DNA of 60,025 nucleotides, from assembly GCA_049515555.1 (NCBI GenBank), contig JBEKTY010000024.1:1-60025 (forward strand). The letters are read 5' to 3'. The first letter of the stretch is position 1. Each line of letters starts with the position of its first letter. The notes under the pieces are model-generated. The model saw only the letters and a program-made list of their open reading frames with translations, was not told where the DNA came from and made no database searches. Of this stretch, positions 52,641-60,025 are shown one piece after another. The translations under genes and the position numbers were made by a program. Source of the DNA: JBEKTY01 sp049515555 (GTDB taxonomy: Bacteria; Planctomycetota; Planctomycetia; Pirellulales; Thermoguttaceae).

Positions 52641-55433
52641 ATGAAAACGACAATTTTCGCAATCGTTCTCTGTGTGCTTCTCAACGCAGCCGCCGGCTGG
52701 GCCGACCCGGCCGGCGTCCTGCGAAAGCCGATCCCCGACAAGCTCGTGGTGCTCACGTTTGACGACAGCCCTGCGAGTCATGCGACGATTGTGGCTCCGA
52801 TCTTGAAGTCGCTGGGGTTCGGAGGCTCGTTCTATGTCTGCGACTTCGATTCGTTCAGGACTCGCAAGGACTGGTACATGACCTTCCGGCAGATGAAGGC
52901 GCTGGCCAACGACGGGTTCGAGATCGGCAACCATACCCGAGGCCATTATGGAGCCCTGAACGCCTTCCTCGAGATGGAGGACGAGTTGGCCGCGCACGAC
53001 GTGCCCAAGCCAACGACTGTCTGTTGGCCGGTCTACGCGGTGAACTGGGGTGCTTGCCCCGAGCTGACCAAGGGCGGGTACACGTTCGGCCGCGGCGGCC
53101 ACGAGCGTCCTTACCGGCCGACGGTGGACAACCCCTTTGACGTTCCGTCGTTCACGATCCGCGACGGGGTTTCCGGCGAGACGTTCGTCAATCAGGCCCG
53201 GCAGGCGTGCGGAGGCAAAGTGGTGGTCTACACCTTCCACGGCGTGCCCGACATAGAGCATTCGGCCGTCAGCACCGAGCCCGAGACCTTCAAGGCGATG
53301 ATGCAGTACTTGAAGGACAACCACTACAAGGTCATCGCGATGCGCGACCTGGCCCAATATGTCGATCCGGCCAAGGCCGTGAAGCTGCCGCCGGCGGGCG
53401 GCGAGGTCAAAGAATCGGGCCCCTCGCGGCTGGCCAGCGAGGAGAAGCCCTACGTCGCCCCGGCCGCCGCGAAGAGCACTCGGAAGGCTCCAGCGGCCAG
53501 GCCGCCCGCCCGCGCGGCCAAGGACAACGTGTCGGCCGCCGAGCCCCAGACGCCGGCCAAGAGCGGCCGGCCGAGCGTGTTCACCTGGGGCAAGGCTGAC
53601 GACGGCCGTTGGAGCGACAACTCAAAATGGTCGAACAACTTGGCCGACTGCTCGGCGTTCCGGGCAGCCGGCCAATCAGACTATGTCCTGCACTTCAAGA
53701 TCCCTGGTAACCACACAATCACCAACGATCTGCAGGCCGGTTTCCTGCTCAACCGCCTTGACTTGACTCCCGTCCAAGGTCAAGGCATCACGCTGGCCGG
53801 CAAGGCGATAGCCCTGACCGCCAATCGAGCCACCGGCGCGCTGCCGAGTATCCACGAGCATGCCATTTTTGCCCACGACAAGATCGAGAACCCCCTGACC
53901 CTCGCGTCCGACGCGGCCATCGACGTTGTGGACGCCGGCCATCTCGTGCTGGAAGGCCCGATTTCCGGCACGGGCAAGCTGATCAAGAACGGTGGCGGCA
54001 CGCTTCAGATCAACAACCGCACGAACACCTACGGCGGCGGCACCGTGATCAACGGCGGCAAGCTCTACGTGTTCGTCGCCAACCAGGGGCTCGGCACAGG
54101 ACCAGTTACCCTGAACCCGGAGGGCAACCTGTGCCTCGAGCACGTCGACGTTACCGGCACGCCCCTGATCTTGAACGGCGGCACGATCGACGCCGACAAC
54201 GGATTCGGCGACAGTTGGGATGGCCCGATCGTGTTGAACGGCAATCCCGAGATCGCCGCCTACAGCGGCTTCCAGCTGAACAAGACCAGCGGCGGGATCA
54301 GCGGACCGGGCGGCTTCACGAAGATCGGCCCCCAAGGCGGGTTCGGCCGGGTCAACAGCGGCGGCGTCTCTCTCTACGGCGTCAACACCTACGCCGGTCC
54401 GACCGTCGTGCGACAAGGCTGGCTGTTCGTCAAGAAGGCCGTGTCGCTCTACAACGCGGACCGTGCGAAGTGGACCGCGGCCAACATCACGGTCCACCCG
54501 GCGGCCACGTTGGTAATCAGCGCGGGCGGCGCGGACGAGTTTACGGGTGAGCAGGCCGGCTGCTTGCTCGGCAATCTCGCGGCCGCGGTCGACAACAACG
54601 GCCTGATGACCCGCGCGATCTTCGGAATCGACACGGCCAGCGCCAAGGAGCCTGTCACCGTCTCGGCCATCATCGCCGACTCGAAAGGCCCGGGCGGCGG
54701 AGCGTTTACGCTCAGGAAAATCGGCGCGGGCACGCTGCGGCTGACGGGAGAAAACACCTACTCCGGGCCGACGATCGTCGAAAGCGGGGCGCTCAGCGTG
54801 GCTTCGATCAATGGCGCGGCCGGCAGGCAGGCGGGCTCCCTGCCTGCCAGCGGGCTCGGCGCGCCAAGCTGCCTGGAGAACGGAATCGTCGAGTTCCAGG
54901 GGGATTGCACGCTGACCTACACCGGCAACGGCGAGGTCACCGATCGGATCATCGATCTGGCCGGCCAGCAGCAAACCGTAACCTTCGACCAGTCCGGCAG
55001 CGGCTTGTTGAAGTTCACCAGCCCCTTCGACATCTCCGGTTACGGCTTCAGCAAGAAGATCGTGCTGACAGGCTCCACCGCCGGCGCCGGCGAACTGGCC
55101 GCCAACATCAGGGACCCCTATGACCGCAAGCGCGCGGCGACAACCTCGCTCACCAAGACGGGCTCCGGCGCCTGGACGCTCTCGGGCAGCAACAGCTACA
55201 CCGGCCCGACGACGGTCAGCGGGGGCAGGCTGCGTCTCGCTGGCGTGCGCAGCCTGGGCGCGAAGACCGAAATCTCGGTCGCCCGAGGAGCGATGCTGGA
55301 CCTCAATTTCAAGGGAGAACTCAAGGTCCGAAAGCTCACACTCGGCGGGGTAGTTCAGCCCACTGGCGTTTATGGCGCGGAGGATGCTCGCAAGTTCATC
55401 GAGGGAGCGGGGGTTCTAAAGGTCCAGCCATAG
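52641..55433 (+). CDS. Polysaccharide deacetylase fused to autotransporter-type beta-strand repeats
   Basis: The signal peptide (TIFAIVLCVLLNAAAGWA) is followed by a NodB/CE4-like domain (about 25-250). Its motifs are TFDDSPASH with D41/D42 and NHTRGH with H98 and H102, the metal-binding Asp and HxxxH pair; VVYTFHGVPD carries a further conserved His. A basic Ala/Pro linker (about 255-310) leads to a 600-residue passenger of autotransporter-associated beta-strand repeats: GGGTLQINNRTNTYGGGTVI, IGAGTLRLTGENTYSGPTIV and SGAWTLSGSNSYTGPTTVSG. No PEP-CTERM tail or beta-barrel follows. The enzyme may be displayed on a surface fibre that deacetylates a glycan such as chitin or an acetylated polymer. 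The start at 52641 is preferred; an upstream in-frame start at 52596 precedes the signal peptide. Confidence 0.88.
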   Translation: MKTTIFAIVLCVLLNAAAGWADPAGVLRKPIPDKLVVLTFDDSPASHATIVAPILKSLGFGGSFYVCDFDSFRTRKDWYMTFRQMKALANDGFEIGNHTRGHYGALNAFLEMEDELAAHDVPKPTTVCWPVYAVNWGACPELTKGGYTFGRGGHERPYRPTVDNPFDVPSFTIRDGVSGETFVNQARQACGGKVVVYTFHGVPDIEHSAVSTEPETFKAMMQYLKDNHYKVIAMRDLAQYVDPAKAVKLPPAGGEVKESGPSRLASEEKPYVAPAAAKSTRKAPAARPPARAAKDNVSAAEPQTPAKSGRPSVFTWGKADDGRWSDNSKWSNNLADCSAFRAAGQSDYVLHFKIPGNHTITNDLQAGFLLNRLDLTPVQGQGITLAGKAIALTANRATGALPSIHEHAIFAHDKIENPLTLASDAAIDVVDAGHLVLEGPISGTGKLIKNGGGTLQINNRTNTYGGGTVINGGKLYVFVANQGLGTGPVTLNPEGNLCLEHVDVTGTPLILNGGTIDADNGFGDSWDGPIVLNGNPEIAAYSGFQLNKTSGGISGPGGFTKIGPQGGFGRVNSGGVSLYGVNTYAGPTVVRQGWLFVKKAVSLYNADRAKWTAANITVHPAATLVISAGGADEFTGEQAGCLLGNLAAAVDNNGLMTRAIFGIDTASAKEPVTVSAIIADSKGPGGGAFTLRKIGAGTLRLTGENTYSGPTIVESGALSVASINGAAGRQAGSLPASGLGAPSCLENGIVEFQGDCTLTYTGNGEVTDRIIDLAGQQQTVTFDQSGSGLLKFTSPFDISGYGFSKKIVLTGSTAGAGELAANIRDPYDRKRAATTSLTKTGSGAWTLSGSNSYTGPTTVSGGRLRLAGVRSLGAKTEISVARGAMLDLNFKGELKVRKLTLGGVVQPTGVYGAEDARKFIEGAGVLKVQP

Positions 55434-56077
55434 TTTTGTCGCTTTGGCGGTGATTGGCGAAATCGGCAGGGCCGCCTGCTGCGCAAGACTTGACAATTGC
55501 CTCAAAAACTTGTGCGGTGTGGGACGTCCCGAGGACCGATTTCTCGGAGCGACGGCAGGCCGACGAACCTGCGGCGGTCACCCCTCCTCCGCAGCGAACA
55601 TCATTTCCAGCACGCGTCGGCGTGCCCCTCCTCCGTAGGCAAGCAGTCACGAAATGCTTCGGACGCGATACGGCCATCGCCAGACTGTGGGGTGGTCGTC
55701 AACTCCTGGCTGCCCGACCTCCGCGGCCTGAGGTTGGCATGGCACGTTGAATACGCCGCAGTGCATCAGGGCGGGGCGGCTCTTGCCTAGCCATTCCCAT
55801 AGGTATCTGTGCGTTCGTTGTTGGAAACCTCACATTTTACGGCTTTCCAGCGATTTGAATTGCGAGATGGCACTCTGGGATTTACTTTGGCGGGAAAAGG
55901 GGGCACGACGGCGAATGACTGGTAGGTTGTCGAAAAACCAAGGTATCTTGAGTTGCTATCGGCTTGACTTCCCTGGACCGCCAGGTCAAAATCATGGCAG
56001 TGCCGTTGGGCTAACCGTTCGACGCGGCCCGGCCATAAACGGCTGCTATTGGACAAACTCCATTGCAGGGGAACGGA
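55434..56077. other. Intergenic region with dispersed repeat copy B
   Basis: Most of the first half is repeat copy B (55541-55702). The second half is lower in GC (for example near 55800-55960) and has no supported gene: the open frames on both strands lack ribosome sites. The promoter of the molybdenum-enzyme gene should lie at its end; no clear -35/-10 pair is visible. Confidence 0.55.
55541..55702. repeat. Dispersed repeat copy B
   Basis: This is the full-length match to copy A (36199-36358), with shared blocks TTCTCGGAGCGACG, CACGCGTCGGCGTGCCCCTC and CGAAATGCTTCGGA. It follows a gene with autotransporter-type repeats, just as copy A lies beside the PEP-CTERM remnant. Confidence 0.8.
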
Positions 56078-57364
56078 ATGTCTAGCCCACACCCGAAACG
56101 CGAAATCCCGCCAACGATCAGCCGGCGCAATGTGTTGGGCGCAGCTCTGGCCGCCGGGGCCGGCACAATGCTGCCGCTGGCCGGCCTGCCCGCGGGCGCA
56201 TCGGCGGCGGAAGTTGCGTTGCGCCCCCCGGCTGCGCTGTTGGACCCCGAGGTGGCCAAGTATCTTGCCGGGCCCGGCGGCACGCGGGATTATTTCCAGA
56301 ATTGCAGTCCAGACCAGCGCGGCAAGACAGGATCATGGGAGCGGACGCCTAAGGAGTTGGCCGCCGCCGGATTGGATGCTTGGACTCTGGATGTGACCAC
56401 CGATGCACGCAGTCAAAATTTGCTGAAAGAGCCGCGCACCAAAGCCACCCACAATGCCATCACCTATGTCGATCTTCTGCGCATGGCTAACCAGCACCCG
56501 GTGCGAATCTTGAAAAGTCTGGTTTGCCTGGGTATGCCCTCCATGGCCGCCTACGGCTTGTTCGAGGGCGTTGCGTTGCGTGACGTTCTCTGGCTGGCCA
56601 AGCCCAATCCCAAAGGAGTGATCCGTCGCATTGCAATGCATGCCTTTGACCCCAAGGACCCAGCAAAACAGCAGTGGTGTAGCACGCTGCCGCCAGCACG
56701 GGTGTTCGAGGATCCGATGGGCATGGCGCCGGTGATACTCTGCCTGAAATTCAACGGCGATTGGCTCGCTCATGGCGGCCCCATGCGCGTGATTGTGCAT
56801 GAACACTACGGTTTCATGAACGTCAAGGATGTGCGCCGTATCATGCTTACCAACGACAACACCGAGACCGACAATTACGCCAAGAGCGGCAGAGACGTCA
56901 ACAGCCCGATGAAGTCCTTTGCTGAGAAACCGGCCGTTGTCTCGAAGCAACCGTTGATGTTCGGCGGGCGGGCATGGGCGGGCATGTCCGGCCTGAAACT
57001 CGTCCAATACGCCGTTGCGCCGGCCGACACGAAGACGACTGACGACGACGTATATTTGCAGTGGCTCCCATGGAAAGACGGCGTCATCCTGCCGGCTCCG
57101 GCCAACTTTGCGTCCCTGATTCCCGGTGGCCCGAAAAATGTCTTTGGGCTGTCGGAAGATGGCGCCCCGTTGCAATGGCCCATACCCAGCTTCTTGGCCT
57201 ATTGGGTATCTCCGCCGGTGAGAGATCTGAAGCCGGGCAAATACCGGCTCTTTTGCCGGGCCGTCAATAACTATGGCGACGCGCAGCCCATGCCTCGTCC
57301 CTACGGGCCCCATGAGGGCGTCAGCGATCTGCAATCAACGGACTTTGAGTTCACCGGCAGTTAG
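56078..57364 (+). CDS. Tat-exported sulfite-oxidase-type molybdopterin oxidoreductase
   Basis: A twin-arginine signal (ISRRNVLGAALAAGAG) at the N-terminus points to Tat export with cofactor already in place. The oxidoreductase molybdopterin domain is shown by VRILKSLVCLGMPSMA, whose Cys150 is the expected molybdenum ligand, and by FEGVALRDVLWLA. The SUOX-type C-terminal beta-sandwich follows (VYLQWLPWKDGVI, LKPGKYRLFCRAVNNYGDAQ). No haem site is visible, so electrons must leave through a partner. The substrate (sulfite, methionine sulfoxide or another) is open. The ATG at 56078 follows CAGGGGAACGGA. Confidence 0.85.
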   Translation: MSSPHPKREIPPTISRRNVLGAALAAGAGTMLPLAGLPAGASAAEVALRPPAALLDPEVAKYLAGPGGTRDYFQNCSPDQRGKTGSWERTPKELAAAGLDAWTLDVTTDARSQNLLKEPRTKATHNAITYVDLLRMANQHPVRILKSLVCLGMPSMAAYGLFEGVALRDVLWLAKPNPKGVIRRIAMHAFDPKDPAKQQWCSTLPPARVFEDPMGMAPVILCLKFNGDWLAHGGPMRVIVHEHYGFMNVKDVRRIMLTNDNTETDNYAKSGRDVNSPMKSFAEKPAVVSKQPLMFGGRAWAGMSGLKLVQYAVAPADTKTTDDDVYLQWLPWKDGVILPAPANFASLIPGGPKNVFGLSEDGAPLQWPIPSFLAYWVSPPVRDLKPGKYRLFCRAVNNYGDAQPMPRPYGPHEGVSDLQSTDFEFTGS

Positions 57365-58746
57365 CACAGCATCGCTATCACGATGCGTGCGCAGCGTGGC
57401 TCGTGCCGGCGAGTGGACTTTACAAATCAAGTCCGCCATTAACGATTCCCATTGATCAGCCGCCTTTCGCAGTCGGGCCGGCCCGCAGGGCAAGAGCAAG
57501 AACTTTGTGAACGGCTGCGTATTCGCTTGGTACGGATGAATTCTCCAGAAAGTCATCCGTTTTCCCGGACGCTTCCTCAAACCACCGTTTTCTCGGAACG
57601 CCGTCAGCGCAGCTTGCTTGCGGCGGTCACCCCCACCTCCGCGCGCAAACACCATCAGAAGGGGTTCAGCCAGAAACCCTTCCTTTTCTGACGCCCGGCC
57701 GATTGGTCCACTATACGGCTGACTCTCCATCCAGAACAGTCCGAGATTGCCATCTCGGAATTCAAAATGCCGAGAAGTCGTGAAAAGCCAGGTTTTCGAG
57801 ATATGCCGTCTCGCTCGCCGTTCCCCCTACGGTCGCCCACCCGCCCCGGCGCGCTACGTGGTCCGTCAGACGCTTACGATTTGTGGCAACGGACTCCCGG
57901 CGGTCTTTCCCAGCTCACTATCCCTTGCTTTGCCGCCCTTGTCCCCAAGCATCGCAGTGCCCCAGACCTCGGCTTGATCGTCGTGACCACGACTGCTTGC
58001 CCCAGGCACCGCTTCGGCGGGTAACTCCGAGGTCATCCGAGTGGTTCTTGTCTATTTCCAGCGTCAGAATTGTTCCGATAATGTCGGGCGATAAGTGCCA
58101 TCAGCCCAGTAAGGCGTGCTCGGCGTCAGATTGGTGTCCAATTTGTGTAAACAAGGCGGCAAGAATTGGGGCGATAATGTTTTTAGCGGCGAGTCCGAGC
58201 CTTGCGAGGACGAAGCCGCCGCCCAGGACAAGTCGCCGACTCCTCGGCTGCCGAAGCCTCGTCGGGGCTGCGAACAAGATCGTCCGGTTCGAGCAGATGG
58301 GTACCGACCCCGGCTCCGATCCACTCGCCCACCGGCTCGTGGATCGTCGCTACTCGTTGGCGTTCCAGACGCACCAGGACGCTCTGGGAATGAGTCGTTT
58401 TTTCACGACCACCAACAACCACTCGGCCTTCTTTCGCTTTCCCTGTGCGGTCTTGGCGTTTTCGCCGTGCTGGCGGCACTACTGTGCCAGTAAGAACCGC
58501 TTTTGCTACGGCGTTGCGGTCCATGCAACTGGCGTTCGAGGGCAGCCTCGGACGTACGCAACAGCATGGGCTCTCTGGGTACATCTAGGGGCAGCGGCTC
58601 CGATCCGCCATCGGATCAAGGTGACCAGGGACAGAAGAGACTGAGAAACCGAGCAGTACTGTGGAATGGTTTGAGGAATGGAATTCGTCCATTTTCGTGC
58701 GTTGGAATGGAAAATTTGGAAGGTATTGGGTTTCGGTTAGCGCAAT
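57365..58746. other. Gene-poor, decayed stretch of about 1.4 kb
   Basis: Repeat copy C lies at 57589-57652. On the minus strand at about 58250-58030 one frame reads AAKNIIAPILAALFTQIG... then a stop, then DIIGTILTLEIDKNHSDDLG. This could be a decayed gene, but no family is recognised. The other long frames (for example 57883-58644) have no ribosome site and biased composition. No intact gene is supported. Confidence 0.5.
57589..57652. repeat. Dispersed repeat copy C, partial
   Basis: It shares TTTCTCGGAACGCCGTCAG, GCAGCTTGC and TTGCGGCGGTCACCCCC with copy A over about 60 bases, then diverges at the point where the other copies continue into the CACGCGTCGGCG block. Confidence 0.7.
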
Positions 58747-58780
58747 GAAAAAGCCGTAACTCATTACTGGGTCACGGCTT
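58747..58780 (-). terminator. Intrinsic terminator behind the tRNA-Lys fragment
   Basis: On the minus strand AAGCCGTGAC pairs with GTTACGGCTT (one mismatch) around a ten-base loop, followed directly by TTTTCATT. It stands seven bases after the tRNA 3' end, as expected for a native tRNA terminator. Confidence 0.75.
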
Positions 58781-58786
58781 ACTGAG

Positions 58787-58830
58787 TGCCCCCTGAAGGA
58801 CTCGAACCTTCGACTTTCTGATTAAGAGTC
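58787..58830 (-). tRNA. tRNA-Lys (CTT) 3' fragment, likely attachment-site remnant
   Basis: The minus strand carries the anticodon loop CTCTTAA (anticodon CTT, lysine), the T arm GAAGG-TTCGAGT-CCTTC, an acceptor 3' strand AGGGGGC and discriminator A. No CCA is encoded. The 5' half is absent: only GA of the anticodon 5' strand fits TCAGA, and no D arm or acceptor partner (GCCCCCT) is present upstream. So this is the 3' half only, not a working tRNA. Tyrosine recombinases use exactly this tRNA region as an integration site. Confidence 0.75.
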
Positions 58831-59217
58831 CCTTCTAAGCCTTCGGTTACCATTCCGTTGATCTCCTATCACCTGAAATGGCAATAACTTGCGACATCGA
58901 TCCCGTATCGGAAAATCGCCTACGAGGCGCGATTTAGGTAACACTTTAGGTAACAGCGCCGAGGCGTATCTCGCTGACTTCAACCCGCCGTGCCCCGCCC
59001 AACACGTTCCTTTGCTGCCGGGGCAGAGGTTGCCTAGAGCGCCGCCTCACGTACGCTGATCTTACCACTCTTGGACGCTTGCGTACATCATCTTGATCGC
59101 AGGCAGGCCCGGTAACTTTATTCTCGGTTCTTCTCTCGTCTTCCTCCGGTTTTCCCAGGGTGTTCGGGTGCGGCATTGTTGCCACACCGTTTGGGACTCT
59201 GCAATTGGAGAAGTGAT
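58831..59217. other. Non-coding end of an apparent integrated element
   Basis: TTTAGGTAACAC (58933-58944) and TTTAGGTAACAG (58945-58956) are tandem 12-base repeats, spaced like recombinase arm-binding sites. No gene is supported, and no integrase is visible. The stretch ends at the ribosome site of the next gene. Confidence 0.5.
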
Positions 59218-59871
59218 ATGGAGAAGGAGCCAGTGACTGGTGGCAAAAGTTTCGATTCGCAACTTTTGCCCACAGGCGAGCCTAACTCGGAGTGGGGGTT
59301 AGGGCAACTCGGTGTGTATGCGCAGTTACAGTACCGCCAGATCATGGATGGAGAGAAATCCTTGACTACCCGCTACTGGCGGCTCGGACTGGCATTGGTC
59401 CTTGCCAGGAGCATCTTCAAGCACGGCCTGTGGAGCCAGCACTTGAAAGACCTGGGGATCGATAAGACCAGGGCGTCGAAAGCGAGGGCCATCTACCGGG
59501 CATTCGCGAAGGCGGGCGACGTCGCGGGCCTCCGCGTGGACGAGGCGTACGCCCGCCGGAAGCGAAAGCTGGCCAAGAGCCCGATCGAAAACACCAACAA
59601 GGAATCCGCTGCGACGAAGGATGCCAAGATGCTGCGGGCGTCCATCGGCCGGATCGCCAAGAAAACGGGATCGGTAATCCATACCGCTGCCTATGCCGAA
59701 CCGAAGGATGCCAAGCTCTTGATCCCCGCCGTCCGCAAAGCTATCCAGCAACTCGAAGAACTCCTGCGCTTCCTGGAGGAGCAGGCTGCAAAGGCTCCGG
59801 CGGATGGGCAACTCGAAGCCGGCGCGGTAACATTGCCGACTTTGGTCCCCCAAACAGGCGCCGTCAGCTAA
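59218..59871 (+). CDS. DUF3102-like protein of a mobile element, 217 aa
   Basis: The ATG follows TTGGAGAAGTGAT. The core YWRLGLALVLARSIFKHGLW and SQHLKDLGIDKTRASKARAI resembles DUF3102, a helical domain found in plasmid and phage proteins (H-G-x-W-x-x-x-L). The C-terminal half is basic and helical (RRKRKLAK, then IQQLEELLRFLEEQAAKAP), ending in a disordered tail. There is no signal peptide. The function is unknown; DUF3102 proteins are typical of mobile elements, in line with the tRNA-Lys fragment 390 bases to the left. The family assignment is by pattern, not by alignment. Confidence 0.7.
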   Translation: MEKEPVTGGKSFDSQLLPTGEPNSEWGLGQLGVYAQLQYRQIMDGEKSLTTRYWRLGLALVLARSIFKHGLWSQHLKDLGIDKTRASKARAIYRAFAKAGDVAGLRVDEAYARRKRKLAKSPIENTNKESAATKDAKMLRASIGRIAKKTGSVIHTAAYAEPKDAKLLIPAVRKAIQQLEELLRFLEEQAAKAPADGQLEAGAVTLPTLVPQTGAVS

Positions 59872-59919
59872 ATAGTACCAGAAATGCTGTCATAATTAAG
59901 TGAGTGCGACCAGTTAGCT

Positions 59920-60025
59920 GTGGACCTTTGGGACTCCAACCCCTTACTTGCAAAGGAGAAACAGCTCACGAAGCTGATGGTACTACTGTCGGGCATGGCC
60001 CCCAACCGTGCCCGAACCTCTCTTC
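59920..60025 (+). CDS. Possible partial gene running off the window end
   Basis: A GTG at 59920 opens a frame that reads to the last base (DLWDSNPLLAKEKQLTKLMV and further helical residues). No clear ribosome site precedes it. The composition is plausible for a protein and it follows the DUF3102-like gene by 48 bases, so it may be the next gene of the element. The product is unknown. Confidence 0.35.
   Translation, partial: MDLWDSNPLLAKEKQLTKLMVLLSGMAPNRARTSL

Noticed and set aside
57883..58644. 253-codon plus-strand frame
   Set aside because: It has no ribosome site and biased composition, and overlaps better-looking but decayed minus-strand sequence.
58787..58870. Complete tRNA-Lys gene
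   Set aside because: No D arm, 5' acceptor strand or paired anticodon stem can be found upstream of the anticodon loop.

Overview
The window looks like a piece of a Planctomycetota chromosome, most likely a Pirellulales-type lineage. This rests on several things seen together: high GC, many large secreted proteins with signal peptides, a PEP-CTERM remnant, an HzsA-related dihaem protein, a polysaccharide deacetylase fused to autotransporter-type beta-strand repeats, and many short palindromic repeats between genes. No rRNA gene or CRISPR array is visible, and the only tRNA sequence is a 3' fragment near 58.8 kb. The lineage call is inference from gene content.

Region 1 (1-21.8 kb) is mostly core metabolism and housekeeping. 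It holds a VIT/VWA protein, a two-ACT-domain protein, a lipoprotein, an NtrB-like histidine kinase, LarE and LarB of nickel-pincer cofactor synthesis (LarC is not visible), a DUF2784 protein, an NAD(P)HX dehydratase, an Xaa-Pro peptidase, AccB-AccC, a PPi-type phosphofructokinase, and two large secreted proteins of unknown role. At least three palindrome families sit between these genes, and two proteins (LarE and the dehydratase) read into repeat DNA at their C-termini.

Region 2 (22-36.8 kb) is a patchwork. Secreted genes (a pectate-lyase-like beta-helix, the HzsA-related dihaem protein and a beta-propeller) are mixed with decayed pieces: an esterase/SMP-30 gene with an internal deletion, an orphan IPT/TIG domain, a severed signal-peptide gene, a frameshifted MBL-fold gene, a GH36-like C-terminus, a DUF1214 C-terminus with an amber codon, and a frameshifted PEP-CTERM remnant. 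Inside it lies a minus-strand block of apparently lower GC (28.7-34.5 kb) encoding a small coiled-coil protein, a membrane protein, a HEAT-repeat lipoprotein-like secreted protein, a two-HKD phospholipase D-like protein and an alpha/beta hydrolase. This block is the best candidate for an undescribed multi-gene system.

Region 3 (36.9-57.4 kb) is a plus-strand glycan-degradation locus. Six close or overlapping genes run from a beta-helix/PDZ protein through a DUF6288 protein, a DUF2341/LamG/SGNH esterase, a GH95 fucosidase-like enzyme and a DUF5703 protein to a GH2 enzyme. A deacetylase-passenger fusion and a Tat-exported molybdopterin oxidoreductase follow. The set suggests attack on an acetylated, fucose-containing polysaccharide outside the cytoplasm; the substrate is inferred.

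Region 4 (57.4-60.0 kb) is gene-poor. It then shows a tRNA-Lys 3' half with its own terminator but no 5' half, followed by tandem 12-bp repeats and a DUF3102-like gene. This is the expected end structure of an element integrated into a tRNA gene, with the element extending to the right beyond the window.
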